NCBI RefSeq assembly: GCF_002954405.1
Contig: NZ_MQWC01000004.1
Location: 3,824,613 to 3,888,612, forward strand
Length of the DNA stretch: 64,000 nucleotides
Direction: 5' to 3'
DNA from: Salinibacter sp. 10B
GTDB lineage: Bacteria; Bacteroidota; Rhodothermia; Rhodothermales; Salinibacteraceae
The notes below the pieces were generated by a model. It saw only the letters and a list, made by a program, of their open reading frames with translations. It did not search any database and was not told the origin of the DNA. Both the position numbers and the translations under genes were made by a program. This document shows, in pieces, positions 9,372-17,618 of this stretch (position 1 is its first letter; each line of letters begins with the position of its first letter).

Positions 9372-9808
9372 ATGTCTGCCGTTGCCACTCGATCGTACAC
9401 GGTTGAAGAGTGCCTGGAGCTCGATGCGGATGCCGACGACGAGTGCTACGAACTCCAACACGGCTCCGTAATTTCCAAGGCCGGTGCCGAACTTGAACAC
9501 ACAATCAGGTCAAAGATAACGTTTCTTCTGAACTCCGAATACGTCTCCAGTCGGAGGGGGGCTGGGTCATGACCTCGGACTCTATGCAGGCCCGCGACCA
9601 CAGCGACAAACTGGCGGCGTACACGGACCTCGACAGCCTCCAAGAGTACTGGGTGATCGATCTCGAGAAGCCCCTTCTCGCCCAGTACACGCGCGACGCC
9701 GATGGATGGCAGTATCGGGCGCACACCGCACTCTCGGACACGGTTGTAAGCGAGGCATTCGATCTGGAGGTTCCGCTCCGGTTCAGTACTTGGTGCGTGA
9801 AACCGTGA
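9372..9808 (+). pseudogene. Decayed Uma2-family (putative restriction-endonuclease-like) gene
   Basis: Two fragments in different frames fit one Uma2-family protein. From the ATG at 9372 (MSAVATRSYTVEECLEL) comes the usual N-terminus, which runs out of frame near 9565. From 9569 a second frame gives the C-terminal half, with ARDHSDKLAAY and EYWVIDLEK. The central part, which carries the PD-(D/E)xK-like catalytic residues in intact relatives, is missing. The total coding potential of about 145 residues compares with roughly 190 normally, so an internal deletion with a frameshift is likely. Uma2 genes are abundant, often multicopy and of unknown biological role. Confidence 0.7.
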
Positions 9809-9950
9809 TTCGTGACCTGTAGAGTACGCTGCCTTCGTCAGATCTCACTCCTCACGCATCACGGTGTGGACAGCATTTAGGATGGACGGCACGACCCGTT
9901 GACGCTGCACATCGCCATCGAATTTACCCCTTACGATTTCACGATTGTTC

Positions 9951-10823
9951 ATGTCCAACGATTTTGCTCCCGACCTGCTCGCCGATCATCACATTGTTGT
10001 TACCGGTGGGGGGACGGGGCTGGGGCGTGCGATGGCCCTGCGCTTTGCCGAGCTGGGGGCGGTCGTCACCGTTAATGGACGGCGACCCGAGCCGCTGGCG
10101 GAAACGGTGACCGAGATTGAAGAAAATGGCGGGATCGCAGAAGGCATTCCGTGCAATGTGCGCGACGCCGATGAAGTACAGGCTTTCTTCACGGAGGCCG
10201 AAGAGCGGCACGGACCCGTCACGCGGCTCGTCAACAACGCGGCGGCCAATTTTCTCGCGGCGACCGAGGACATTTCGCCGAACGGCTTCGACGCCATCAT
10301 CAAGACCAACCTGTACGGCACCTTCTACTGCACGCAGGCGTGCGGGCGGCGGTGGCTGGAGCGAGACACCGAGGGCGTGGTGCTGTCCATCGCCACCACG
10401 TATGCCGAAACCGGCAGTGCTTACGTGGTGCCCTCTGCCATGTCGAAGGCCGGAATCGTGTCGATGACGCGCTCGCTGGCGGCAGAGTGGGGATCTGAGG
10501 GCATCCGGCTGAATGCCGTGGCGCCTGGTCCCTTCCCGACGGAGGGAGCGTGGGAGCGGCTGATGCCCGGAGATGACTTTGAGCAGTTGATGCGCGAGCG
10601 CATCCCGGTGCGGCGCTTCGGGGAGCCCGAGGAAATTGCCGACCTCGCGAGTTTCCTGCTCAGTACCCTGTCCGGATACATGAATGGAGAGGTCGTGACC
10701 TTCGATGGGGGAGAAGCCCTGGCCGCCGGGGGACAATTCAATGCGTTCACCCGAATGCCTCGTACAGAGGTCAAATCGATTCTCGACCAGCTTCGCCCGG
10801 ACTCTTCCGGCGATTCGGAGTGA
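9951..10823 (+). CDS. SDR-family 2,4-dienoyl-CoA reductase-like enzyme
   Basis: An NADPH-dependent SDR of 290 residues that probably reduces 2,4-dienoyl-CoA intermediates from unsaturated fatty acids. TGGGTGLG (residues about 18-25) binds the cofactor and NNAA replaces the usual NNAG. The catalytic YxxxK is replaced by SAMSK. Loss of that tyrosine while keeping the lysine is the hallmark of the mitochondrial/peroxisomal-type dienoyl-CoA reductase branch. The ATG at 9951 is preferred over a TTG two codons upstream. The fadN/fadA/fadE neighbourhood supports the fatty-acid role. The exact substrate is inferred. Confidence 0.75.
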   Translation: MSNDFAPDLLADHHIVVTGGGTGLGRAMALRFAELGAVVTVNGRRPEPLAETVTEIEENGGIAEGIPCNVRDADEVQAFFTEAEERHGPVTRLVNNAAANFLAATEDISPNGFDAIIKTNLYGTFYCTQACGRRWLERDTEGVVLSIATTYAETGSAYVVPSAMSKAGIVSMTRSLAAEWGSEGIRLNAVAPGPFPTEGAWERLMPGDDFEQLMRERIPVRRFGEPEEIADLASFLLSTLSGYMNGEVVTFDGGEALAAGGQFNAFTRMPRTEVKSILDQLRPDSSGDSE

Positions 10824-10830
10824 TCTTCGC

Positions 10831-10900
10831 CGTGCCGATTGGCGTAAGAGTACATGGGTTCTACATGTCACGTTGATCGTTCGTTAATACAATCGGCACG
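10831..10900 (+). other. Long inverted repeat over the 10903 translation start region
   Basis: CGTGCCGATT at 10831-10840 is an exact reverse complement of AATCGGCACG at 10891-10900. The second arm ends two bases before the ATG at 10903. A smaller ACATG/CATGT hairpin lies between the arms. If transcribed from upstream, the structure would hide the start region of the next gene. It could also end transcription from the reductase gene, but it has no T-tract. Confidence 0.45.
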
Positions 10901-10902
10901 TT

Positions 10903-11631
10903 ATGACTCCACTTACCCTTGATCTCTTCACGAGTGCCGTCAACGACGTCGAGCGCACACAGTACCAAATCCTGGCGGGTCTCCAGAATGCCCAGTCCGC
11001 GTTTCGTGAGCAGCGGGTCTATCCGCATCTCGGACAGCTTGCGAAGCTGCACGGGGCTCTTCTGACTGTGTTGACGCGGACGGAGGATTTTCGCACACCG
11101 AAAACGGGGCAAATTACAGGCATCGACTGGAGCGAGAAAGCCCTCACCTACGAATGGCCGGAGCTGGAAGATACCGAGATGGCTGTGGTAGAAGACCTCA
11201 TCCGATGGGCACTCCCACAGATCCGTACCACGATTGAAGAGGGGCGATCTGTCTACGAGCACGTCGAAGATAATACCGAGCTGGAGACGGTCGGCATTGT
11301 GCCGTCGTACGTGCAGGAGGGGTACCTCATGGTTCCCGAGCGCGACGAGGCGGTCATTCACGTGTTGCGCTATGAGCTCTCTATTATCCAGGAGGAGGGA
11401 GAGAAGCACCGCGCCCTGCGGACCGTGCACTGCAAGACGGTATCAGAGGACGGGCTCGACGTGCATCCGTCCAACATCAAACTCGATCTGTTGAAGGAAC
11501 GGCCCGACCTTCCGAATCCGGCCACGTATTTCTCAAATACGGCCCTTAACGTTCCCTACAGGGAGACGCTGTTGCCGGTAGTGAAGCGACGCCTCATCCG
11601 TCATTTGGCGTCGGAGAGGGGACGGGCGTAA
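10903..11631 (+). CDS. Conserved-looking hypothetical protein, 242 aa
   Basis: I do not recognise this protein. It has no signal peptide, no transmembrane segment and no familiar catalytic motif. It is acidic overall, with mixed predicted helix and strand and a possibly helical N-terminal half. Composition and codon use match neighbouring housekeeping genes, so it is very likely a real cytoplasmic protein. The ATG at 10903 is directly preceded by one arm of a 10-bp inverted repeat. It is convergent with the protoporphyrinogen oxidase gene, 117 bases apart. No function is proposed. Confidence 0.7.
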   Translation: MTPLTLDLFTSAVNDVERTQYQILAGLQNAQSAFREQRVYPHLGQLAKLHGALLTVLTRTEDFRTPKTGQITGIDWSEKALTYEWPELEDTEMAVVEDLIRWALPQIRTTIEEGRSVYEHVEDNTELETVGIVPSYVQEGYLMVPERDEAVIHVLRYELSIIQEEGEKHRALRTVHCKTVSEDGLDVHPSNIKLDLLKERPDLPNPATYFSNTALNVPYRETLLPVVKRRLIRHLASERGRA

Positions 11632-11748
11632 GTTGCGGTCGGGGGGATTCGTGTGCCTGCTGGGAGATGTGCTGCTTTCTCCGCTCGTTTGGAGCACTGA
11701 GAGGGAATGGGTGAGAGGTGGACCGAGGAACGGTCGTCCAACCTGTTT

Positions 11749-13104
11749 CTACAGCGACGAGCGGAGGCGGTCAGCGGCAGAGGCGCCCGAGGCCATCGCG
11801 TCTCCCACAGCCACTCCCTGTCGGTAATTGCCAGCAAAGTAGAGGCCTGGGGTCGTCTCCTCAAGGGCAGTCAGCGTGTCTTTTACGGCGCCGTAGCCCA
11901 GAACGTACTGAGGAATCGCACGGGGCCAGTGGACGTGACGGCTGAATACAGGATCGCCGGTGATGCCAAGCAGGCGGTCGAGGTCGCGCTCGACGATGGA
12001 CTGAATCGCGCCGGCGTCGCGGGAGGCCAATTCCGGGGCACGGGCGCCCCCGACGAATGTGGTGAGAAGGGCATGGTCCACGGGCGCTCGTCCCGGAAAG
12101 AGAGTGGAAGAGAAGAGCGTGCCAAGGATGTCGTAGTCGTGTTCCACCGGGGGCACGAGCATTCCAAATCCGTCGAGCGGGTGGGACACTGCGGACGAAG
12201 AATAGCCCAGGGCAACCACCTGCACAGGGGGATAGGGAACGTCGGTGAGAGGAGAGAGGTCGACCGAAGAGAAGAGGGAGAGGGTGTTGAGCTGGTGGAG
12301 GGGGAACGTACAGATAAGGTCATCAAAGGTCTGCGATTTGGGGGCAGGCGTCGACGGATCGACGCTGACGCTCCAGGTATCGCCGTTTTGGTGAAGGCCG
12401 GTGACCGGTGTCTCATACTGGATTGAGTCCTCAAGCGCATCGGCCAGGGCCCGCGGGAGCGTTTCGATGCCCTGCTGGAAGGAAAAAAGGCCAGAGGGAA
12501 CGTCCACGTCCGAGGAGGACTCCTCAGTTGAACGCATGGCGCCCCAAAAGAGAGACCCGTATTCGTCTTCCCATTCGACCAGACGTTCAAAGGCGTGGCG
12601 GGCCGACAACTGTTCCGGATCGCCCGCGTAGACGCCCCCGACGAACGGGGCCACCGCGTAATCAAGCACGTCTGGACCAAGGCGGCGGCGCGTAAAGTCG
12701 GCGAGGCTTTCCTTCGGATCCGAGGAGCGGCCAACGAAGGGCTCTCCGAGCAGCCGGAGCTTGGCGTACGAAGAGAAGAGATTCGTTGTCAGGAATCCGC
12801 CGACGGAGGTAGGGAGGGGGAGCGGTTGGCCGTCCCGCACGATGTATCGAGTGGAGGCCACGTCGTTGGCCCACACACGCTCCTCGTCAAGGGAAAGAGA
12901 CTGGATTGTTTTTTCCATCAGGGGACTGGGACGGAGGGAGTTGGGACCGTGCTCAACGAGAAACCCGTCGGTTGTCTCACTCCGAATGACGCCGCCCGGC
13001 CGATTCGTCGCCTCCAATACCTGAACGGAGTGCCCGTGCTGACGCAACTGGTACGCGGCGGTCAGTCCAGAAATGCCTGCACCCAAAACGCCAATACGGG
13101 ACAT
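11749..13104 (-). CDS. hemY: Protoporphyrinogen/coproporphyrinogen oxidase (oxygen-dependent, FAD)
   Basis: Flavoenzyme of haem synthesis that oxidises a porphyrinogen to the porphyrin. The FAD-binding GAGISGLTAAYQL is at residues 7-19, with EATNRPGGVIRSE after it. The C-terminal FAD segment reads GLYFAGNYRQGVAVGDAMASG, cut here as GNYRQGVAVGDA. The length of 451 is normal for HemG/HemY. Whether the substrate is protoporphyrinogen or coproporphyrinogen III cannot be told from sequence alone, and no other haem genes lie nearby. It is divergent from the CsbD-like gene, with 146 bases between that must hold both promoters. Confidence 0.9.
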   Translation of the reverse strand: MSRIGVLGAGISGLTAAYQLRQHGHSVQVLEATNRPGGVIRSETTDGFLVEHGPNSLRPSPLMEKTIQSLSLDEERVWANDVASTRYIVRDGQPLPLPTSVGGFLTTNLFSSYAKLRLLGEPFVGRSSDPKESLADFTRRRLGPDVLDYAVAPFVGGVYAGDPEQLSARHAFERLVEWEDEYGSLFWGAMRSTEESSSDVDVPSGLFSFQQGIETLPRALADALEDSIQYETPVTGLHQNGDTWSVSVDPSTPAPKSQTFDDLICTFPLHQLNTLSLFSSVDLSPLTDVPYPPVQVVALGYSSSAVSHPLDGFGMLVPPVEHDYDILGTLFSSTLFPGRAPVDHALLTTFVGGARAPELASRDAGAIQSIVERDLDRLLGITGDPVFSRHVHWPRAIPQYVLGYGAVKDTLTALEETTPGLYFAGNYRQGVAVGDAMASGASAADRLRSSL

Positions 13105-13250
13105 GGAAGAACCTGTACGCTTTATGAGAAAAAGACCCCCGAATGGGCTTCAGGGCCTGCGGTTGGAGGGAAAAGGGGAAACTCCCGAGACTCCTTATAG
13201 GTACCAACAAAGATCCGTCGTAGATCCGCAACCAAAACGAGGTGTATACC

Positions 13251-13445
13251 ATGGCGACAGAGGCAATGAACGAGAGTTGGCGGCGCATTCGTGACCAGAT
13301 TAAAGAAATTTGGGAGGATGCCGACTTCGACGACAAACAAATGAAGCGAGCCCGAGGAGAAATGGACAAAATCGTGGGCCTCATTCACGACAAGACCGGA
13401 GAGTCGCGCGAAGAGATTCGGCGAAAAATGGGAGCGATCCTCTAG
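13251..13445 (+). CDS. CsbD/YjbJ-family stress protein, 64 aa
   Basis: A small, charged helical protein with the CsbD pattern: W followed by QIKEIW, an acidic DADFDD turn, then GEMDKIVGLIHDKTG and SREEIR. E. coli YjbJ and Bacillus CsbD have the same arrangement. These proteins are induced by general stress, and their molecular role is unknown. The ATG at 13251 gives the natural start; a GTG three codons upstream is less likely. A strong intrinsic terminator follows about 100 bases downstream, so it is probably a single-gene transcript. Confidence 0.75.
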   Translation: MATEAMNESWRRIRDQIKEIWEDADFDDKQMKRARGEMDKIVGLIHDKTGESREEIRRKMGAIL

Positions 13446-13548
13446 TAGCCTTCTCGGCCCATTGCCCCGATTGGGGAGCCGTTGGCAGCATCATGGAGAA
13501 GAGAAAAACGTCTGAGTGAGGCGTCGTCACGTATCGGAGGTTTTCGTT

Positions 13549-13589
13549 GCCTGCCCCCTTTCGAATCGGGGGCAGGCTTTCTCTTTTTT
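13549..13589 (+). terminator. Intrinsic terminator
   Basis: Perfect 10-bp stem GCCTGCCCCC / GGGGGCAGGC with a 9-base loop, followed at once by TTTCTCTTTTTT. It ends the CsbD-like transcript and insulates the carboxylase gene that starts at 13683. Confidence 0.88.
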
Positions 13590-13682
13590 GGTACATTTTG
13601 GATTGGGCCGACGGCCGGTTAGATTACAACAGGGGCTGGGGATTCCGACTGTTCTCTTTCTTCGATAATCGAGTGTCCGTTC

Positions 13683-15365
13683 ATGTCCAGTTCCAATTCT
13701 CTTGGTACCGACGCCCCCCTCAACGAATCGACATTTCAAGAACGCGCTGCGCATTACGAGGCCCTCGTTGAAACGATGGAGCAGCGGGCCGCGGAGATTC
13801 GCAAGGGAGGAGGGGAGGAGCGGATTGAGCGTGAGCACGAGCGGGAAAAGCTTACGGCGCGAGAACGAGTGGAATACCTGCTTGACGACCCGACGCAGTT
13901 TGCGGAGCTCGGGTTGTTCGCCGGGTACGAGATGTACGAAGAGGAGGGGGGCTGTCCGGCGGGCGGTACGGTGATGGGGCTCGGGCCGGTGAGTGGTCGC
14001 GAATGCCTCGTGGTGGCCAACGACGCCACCGTAAAGGCCGGAGCCTGGTTTCCAATCACGGCCAAGAAGAACCTCCGGGCCCAGGAGATTGCGATGGAAA
14101 ACCACGTGCCGATTATCTATCTCGTCGACTCGGCAGGGGTTTTTCTTCCGATGCAGGACGAGATTTTTCCGGACAAAGACGACTTCGGTCGCATTTTCCG
14201 CAACAACGCGCGAATGTCCAGCATGGGCATTCCGCAGATTGCGGCCATCATGGGGAGTTGTGTGGCAGGCGGCGCATACTTGCCCATCATGAGCGACGAG
14301 GCCGTGATCGTAGAGGGGACGGGCTCAGTCTTTCTGGCAGGGCCGTATTTGGTAAAGGCCGCTATCGGGGAAGATGTGGAGGCCGAAGAGCTGGGGGGCG
14401 CGACCACACATTCCGAAATTTCTGGCGTTACCGACTATGAGGCGGAGGATGATGAAGAGGCCCTCGACATTGTGCGGTCACTCGTAGATCATCAGGGGCC
14501 GGTCGAGCGGTTTGGATACGTGCGAAAAGAGTCGGCGGAACCGGCCTATCCTGCCGATGAACTGTACGGCCTCTACCCGAGTCAGGGCAGCGAACAGTAC
14601 GAGATGCGCGAAATTCTGGCCCGTATCCTGGACGCGGACTCCTGGACCGAATACAAGCAGGGCTATGGGCGCACGCTGCTTACGGGCTATGCGCGGCTCG
14701 ACGGCTGGAACGTGGGTGTGGTGGCCAATCAGCGGGCCGTCGTACGCAACAAAACGAATCACCAGTCGCAGGGGGAAATTCAGGTCGGAGGCGTGATCTA
14801 CTCCGACGCAGCAGACAAGGCCGCCCGGTTCATTCTCAACTGCAATCAGAAGGAGATCCCCATCTTGTTTTTCCAGGATGTGACCGGATTCATGGTGGGC
14901 AAACGGGCCGAGCACGGCGGCATTATCAAGGATGGAGCGAAGATGGTGAATGCAGTGGCCAATTCCACGGTGCCGAAGCTCACGGTTGTGGTGGGCAACT
15001 CATACGGCGCCGGAAACTACGCAATGTGCGGCCGGGCGTACGACCCGCGTCTCGTGCTGGCGTGGCCCACGGCGAAGATTGCGGTCATGGGGGGACAGCA
15101 GGCGTCCAAGGTGCTCAAGCAGATCAAGGTGCGACAGTTGGAGAAGAAGGGCGAAGAGCTTTCGGAGGCAGAAGAAGAGGAGCTGTTGTCGCGCATTCAG
15201 GACCGATACGAAACGCAAACCACTCCGTACTACGCGGCGGCCCGTCTGTGGGTAGACGCGATTATCGATCCGGTTGACACGCGGTCGTGGCTCTCGAAAG
15301 GACTGGACATGGTTGACCACAATCCCGAACTGGAGCGCTTTAATCCCGGGGTCATCCAGACCTGA
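13683..15365 (+). CDS. Acyl-CoA carboxylase carboxyltransferase (beta) subunit, methylcrotonyl-CoA-carboxylase-like
   Basis: Transfers the carboxyl group from carboxybiotin to an acyl-CoA. The 560-residue protein has both crotonase-fold halves. The N half contains LVDSAGVFLPMQDEIFPD, MGSCVAGGAYLPIMSDE and FLAGPYLVKAA, with the C half around FFQDVTGFMVGKRAEHGG and GNSYGAGNYAMCGRAY. The aspartate-flanked FLPMQ text is closest to methylcrotonyl-CoA carboxylase (leucine breakdown), but propionyl- or geranyl-CoA carboxylases are close relatives. The biotin-carrying alpha subunit is not in the window, so it must be encoded elsewhere. It ends 29 bases from the convergent cyclotransferase gene. Confidence 0.85.
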   Translation: MSSSNSLGTDAPLNESTFQERAAHYEALVETMEQRAAEIRKGGGEERIEREHEREKLTARERVEYLLDDPTQFAELGLFAGYEMYEEEGGCPAGGTVMGLGPVSGRECLVVANDATVKAGAWFPITAKKNLRAQEIAMENHVPIIYLVDSAGVFLPMQDEIFPDKDDFGRIFRNNARMSSMGIPQIAAIMGSCVAGGAYLPIMSDEAVIVEGTGSVFLAGPYLVKAAIGEDVEAEELGGATTHSEISGVTDYEAEDDEEALDIVRSLVDHQGPVERFGYVRKESAEPAYPADELYGLYPSQGSEQYEMREILARILDADSWTEYKQGYGRTLLTGYARLDGWNVGVVANQRAVVRNKTNHQSQGEIQVGGVIYSDAADKAARFILNCNQKEIPILFFQDVTGFMVGKRAEHGGIIKDGAKMVNAVANSTVPKLTVVVGNSYGAGNYAMCGRAYDPRLVLAWPTAKIAVMGGQQASKVLKQIKVRQLEKKGEELSEAEEEELLSRIQDRYETQTTPYYAAARLWVDAIIDPVDTRSWLSKGLDMVDHNPELERFNPGVIQT

Positions 15366-15394
15366 GGGGACGCCATCCGCAAACGAGGCCCATT

Positions 15395-15910
15395 TCAGCG
15401 GGAGAGAAGCGGATACCCGGCCTCTGCGAGCAGTGCCTGATGCTTGCGGCGACGCTCCTCGTTGGGGTCGGGGTAAGACCGCACCGCCGCAATCTGATCA
15501 ATATAACGCGAGGGAAGGTCGTGCTGCTGTGCTCCGGCGAGGACAAGGCCGTGGTACCAGTCGTAAGGCAGAAGAGCGTCGTCTACGTAGGCAGGCTGGG
15601 CTACGTAGGCGAAGGCGTTGAAGGAGGCGTCGGGACCTTTCAGGGAGATCTCTTCTCGGGTGTAGCCGCGCCCTCGCTGCTCGGCCTCATCGAGGGCCTC
15701 AAGTTCGTCCGTATCGACCTCGAAAACCACTCCGTAGACTGTGGCTCCGGATGCGGGCACAATGTTGCACTTGCCCGACTCGTCCCGGCTCCACTTGTGA
15801 AAGTGAAGCTCGTAGTCTTCTAGCCGGACCGTCGCAACCGGTTGGGCCGAGGGAACGCGGGCCTGCAGCCGGGGGGTGAGCATGTTCGATCCGTACCCGA
15901 AATAATACAT
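15395..15910 (-). CDS. Gamma-glutamylcyclotransferase-like protein
   Basis: A member of the gamma-glutamylcyclotransferase (AIG2/GGCT) fold, whose members cyclise gamma-glutamyl groups to 5-oxoproline. The substrate-binding YGSNM motif is at residues 5-9 of MYYFGYGSNM. LDEAEQRGRGY carries the conserved glutamate region. The ATG at 15910 is chosen because YGSN sits right at the N-terminus in this family; a GTG 11 codons upstream would add an unrelated stretch. The length of 171 is usual. The glutathione-related role is family knowledge and the actual substrate is unknown. Confidence 0.8.
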   Translation of the reverse strand: MYYFGYGSNMLTPRLQARVPSAQPVATVRLEDYELHFHKWSRDESGKCNIVPASGATVYGVVFEVDTDELEALDEAEQRGRGYTREEISLKGPDASFNAFAYVAQPAYVDDALLPYDWYHGLVLAGAQQHDLPSRYIDQIAAVRSYPDPNEERRRKHQALLAEAGYPLLSR

Positions 15911-15944
15911 CAGCGACAGGGGGACGGGACGGAACGAGGACACG

Positions 15945-15974
15945 AAAAAAGCCCGCAGCTGCTACGAAAAGGCT
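15945..15974 (-). terminator. Probable terminator of the initiator tRNA transcript
   Basis: On the minus strand CGTAG-CAG-CTGCG forms a small stem flanked by AGCC/GGCT pairing and followed by TTTTTT (15950-15945). It sits about 25 bases after the tRNA 3' end, inside the start region of the cyclotransferase gene. The stem is imperfect, hence modest confidence. Confidence 0.45.
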
Positions 15975-15998
15975 CTGGGAAAGGGGGGCTTGGAACAG

Positions 15999-16071
<73 letters not shown>

Positions 16072-16311
16072 GTATGTGCTGAACTGAGGGGAGAGGCCCT
16101 ACATCTCAATTTCGCGTGGTTTAGACACACGGACATATCGGTTGTTCGGGTTCGCATATTGGAAATACGGGATTAACGGAATGTCCATAGAGCGTCCAGT
16201 TTTTCTGTAAACTTTTCAATCGGAGGGACTTCTGTGTGCGTCTTCCCCTGCTGGGTCGTATAATCAACACCGACTCACGACCTTAAATCCCATCCAGCAA
16301 CAGGACCACTC

Positions 16312-17574
16312 ATGGCTACATTGCACCCCTTTCGCGCCGTGCGCCCCCGCCCGGAGCACCTCGAGGAAATTGCCTCTGTGCCGTACGATGTTGTGAGCAC
16401 GGACGAGGCGCGTGACTTGGCCGATGGAAAGCCCCGGAGCTTTCTGCACGTTGCGCGTCCCGAGATTGACCTCGATCCCGGGGTGGACGTGCACGACGAC
16501 GCCGTCTACGAGCAGGGCGCTGCCAATCTGCGCGAGTTTGTTGAAGCAGACTATACGGAGACGGACGAGCCCTCCGTTTACGTCTATCGCCTCATCATGG
16601 ACGGGCGGGAACAGACGGGCATCTTTGGGTGCGTGTCGGTCGCGGAGTACGATGGGGATACCATTGTGAAGCACGAAGAGACGCGGCCCGCGAAGGAGGA
16701 CGATCGCACGAGGCACATCCTCACCCAGCGAGCCCATGCGGAGCCGGTTATGCTGACGTACCGCGATCAGGAGGCCATTCATAGTCTCGTGGATCGGGTA
16801 CAGAAGACCGAACCCCTTTATGACTTCGAGGCGGAGGATGGAGTGCAGCACACGATTTGGAAGGTGGCGGGGGCCGAAGGTCTCGTCGATGCGTTTCGGG
16901 AGGTGGAGCATCTCTACATCGCCGATGGGCATCATCGCTGCAAGGCAGCGAGCCGAGCGGCGGCCCAACTGCGGGAGGCGGACGACGAGGCATTGGATGA
17001 AACGCCGGGCTACGAGATGTTTCCGGCGGTCATCTTTCCGATGAGCAACATGCACATCATGGCGTACAACCGGCTGGTGTACGACCTGCCGGAATCGCCC
17101 GCGGATTTTCTCAACTGGTTGGATGAGCAGTTTGAGGTTGAGCGGGACATTGACGATCCCGTGCCTTCTATGAAAGGCGTCATCTGTCTCTATCTCGACG
17201 GCGCCTGGCACCGCATGGCCCTACCGCCGTCCAAGGGCGTGCGCGTGGTCGATCAGCTCGATGTGGCCCGACTCAGCGAGTATGTGCTGGAGCCGCACCT
17301 CGACATTACCGATCCTCGCCGCGACCCCAACATTGATTTCGTCGGTGGCATTCGGGGCACCGACGAGCTTGAGCAACGAGTGGACAGCGGCGAGGCGGAT
17401 CTGGCCGTAAGCATGTATCCGACCAGCATCGAAGAGCTCGTGGCCGTGTCGGATGAAGGCAGTCTCATGCCGCCGAAGTCCACTTGGTTCGAACCGAAGC
17501 TACGGAGTGGACTGTTGGTGCACGACTTTGCCGACGACGTGCCGGAAGATGCTCCCGTCGTACCGACGGAGTAG
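16312..17574 (+). CDS. DUF1015 family protein
   Basis: A 420-residue DUF1015 protein. It begins with the family's typical LHPFRAVRP and VPYDVVSTDEAR, and further in has IFGCVSV, HEETRPAKEDDR and YIADGHHRCKAA. The function of DUF1015 is not established. It is widely encoded beside serine-biosynthesis genes, and here serA follows after 44 bases, so the two are probably co-transcribed. A TATAAT sequence at 16259-16264 could be its -10 element, but no matching -35 box is clear. No transmembrane segments are seen, so it should be cytosolic. Confidence 0.88.
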   Translation: MATLHPFRAVRPRPEHLEEIASVPYDVVSTDEARDLADGKPRSFLHVARPEIDLDPGVDVHDDAVYEQGAANLREFVEADYTETDEPSVYVYRLIMDGREQTGIFGCVSVAEYDGDTIVKHEETRPAKEDDRTRHILTQRAHAEPVMLTYRDQEAIHSLVDRVQKTEPLYDFEAEDGVQHTIWKVAGAEGLVDAFREVEHLYIADGHHRCKAASRAAAQLREADDEALDETPGYEMFPAVIFPMSNMHIMAYNRLVYDLPESPADFLNWLDEQFEVERDIDDPVPSMKGVICLYLDGAWHRMALPPSKGVRVVDQLDVARLSEYVLEPHLDITDPRRDPNIDFVGGIRGTDELEQRVDSGEADLAVSMYPTSIEELVAVSDEGSLMPPKSTWFEPKLRSGLLVHDFADDVPEDAPVVPTE

Positions 17575-17618
17575 TGCACGCATCTCTCGACGAGCGTTGA
17601 ATTGTGTCTCTTCTTCCT

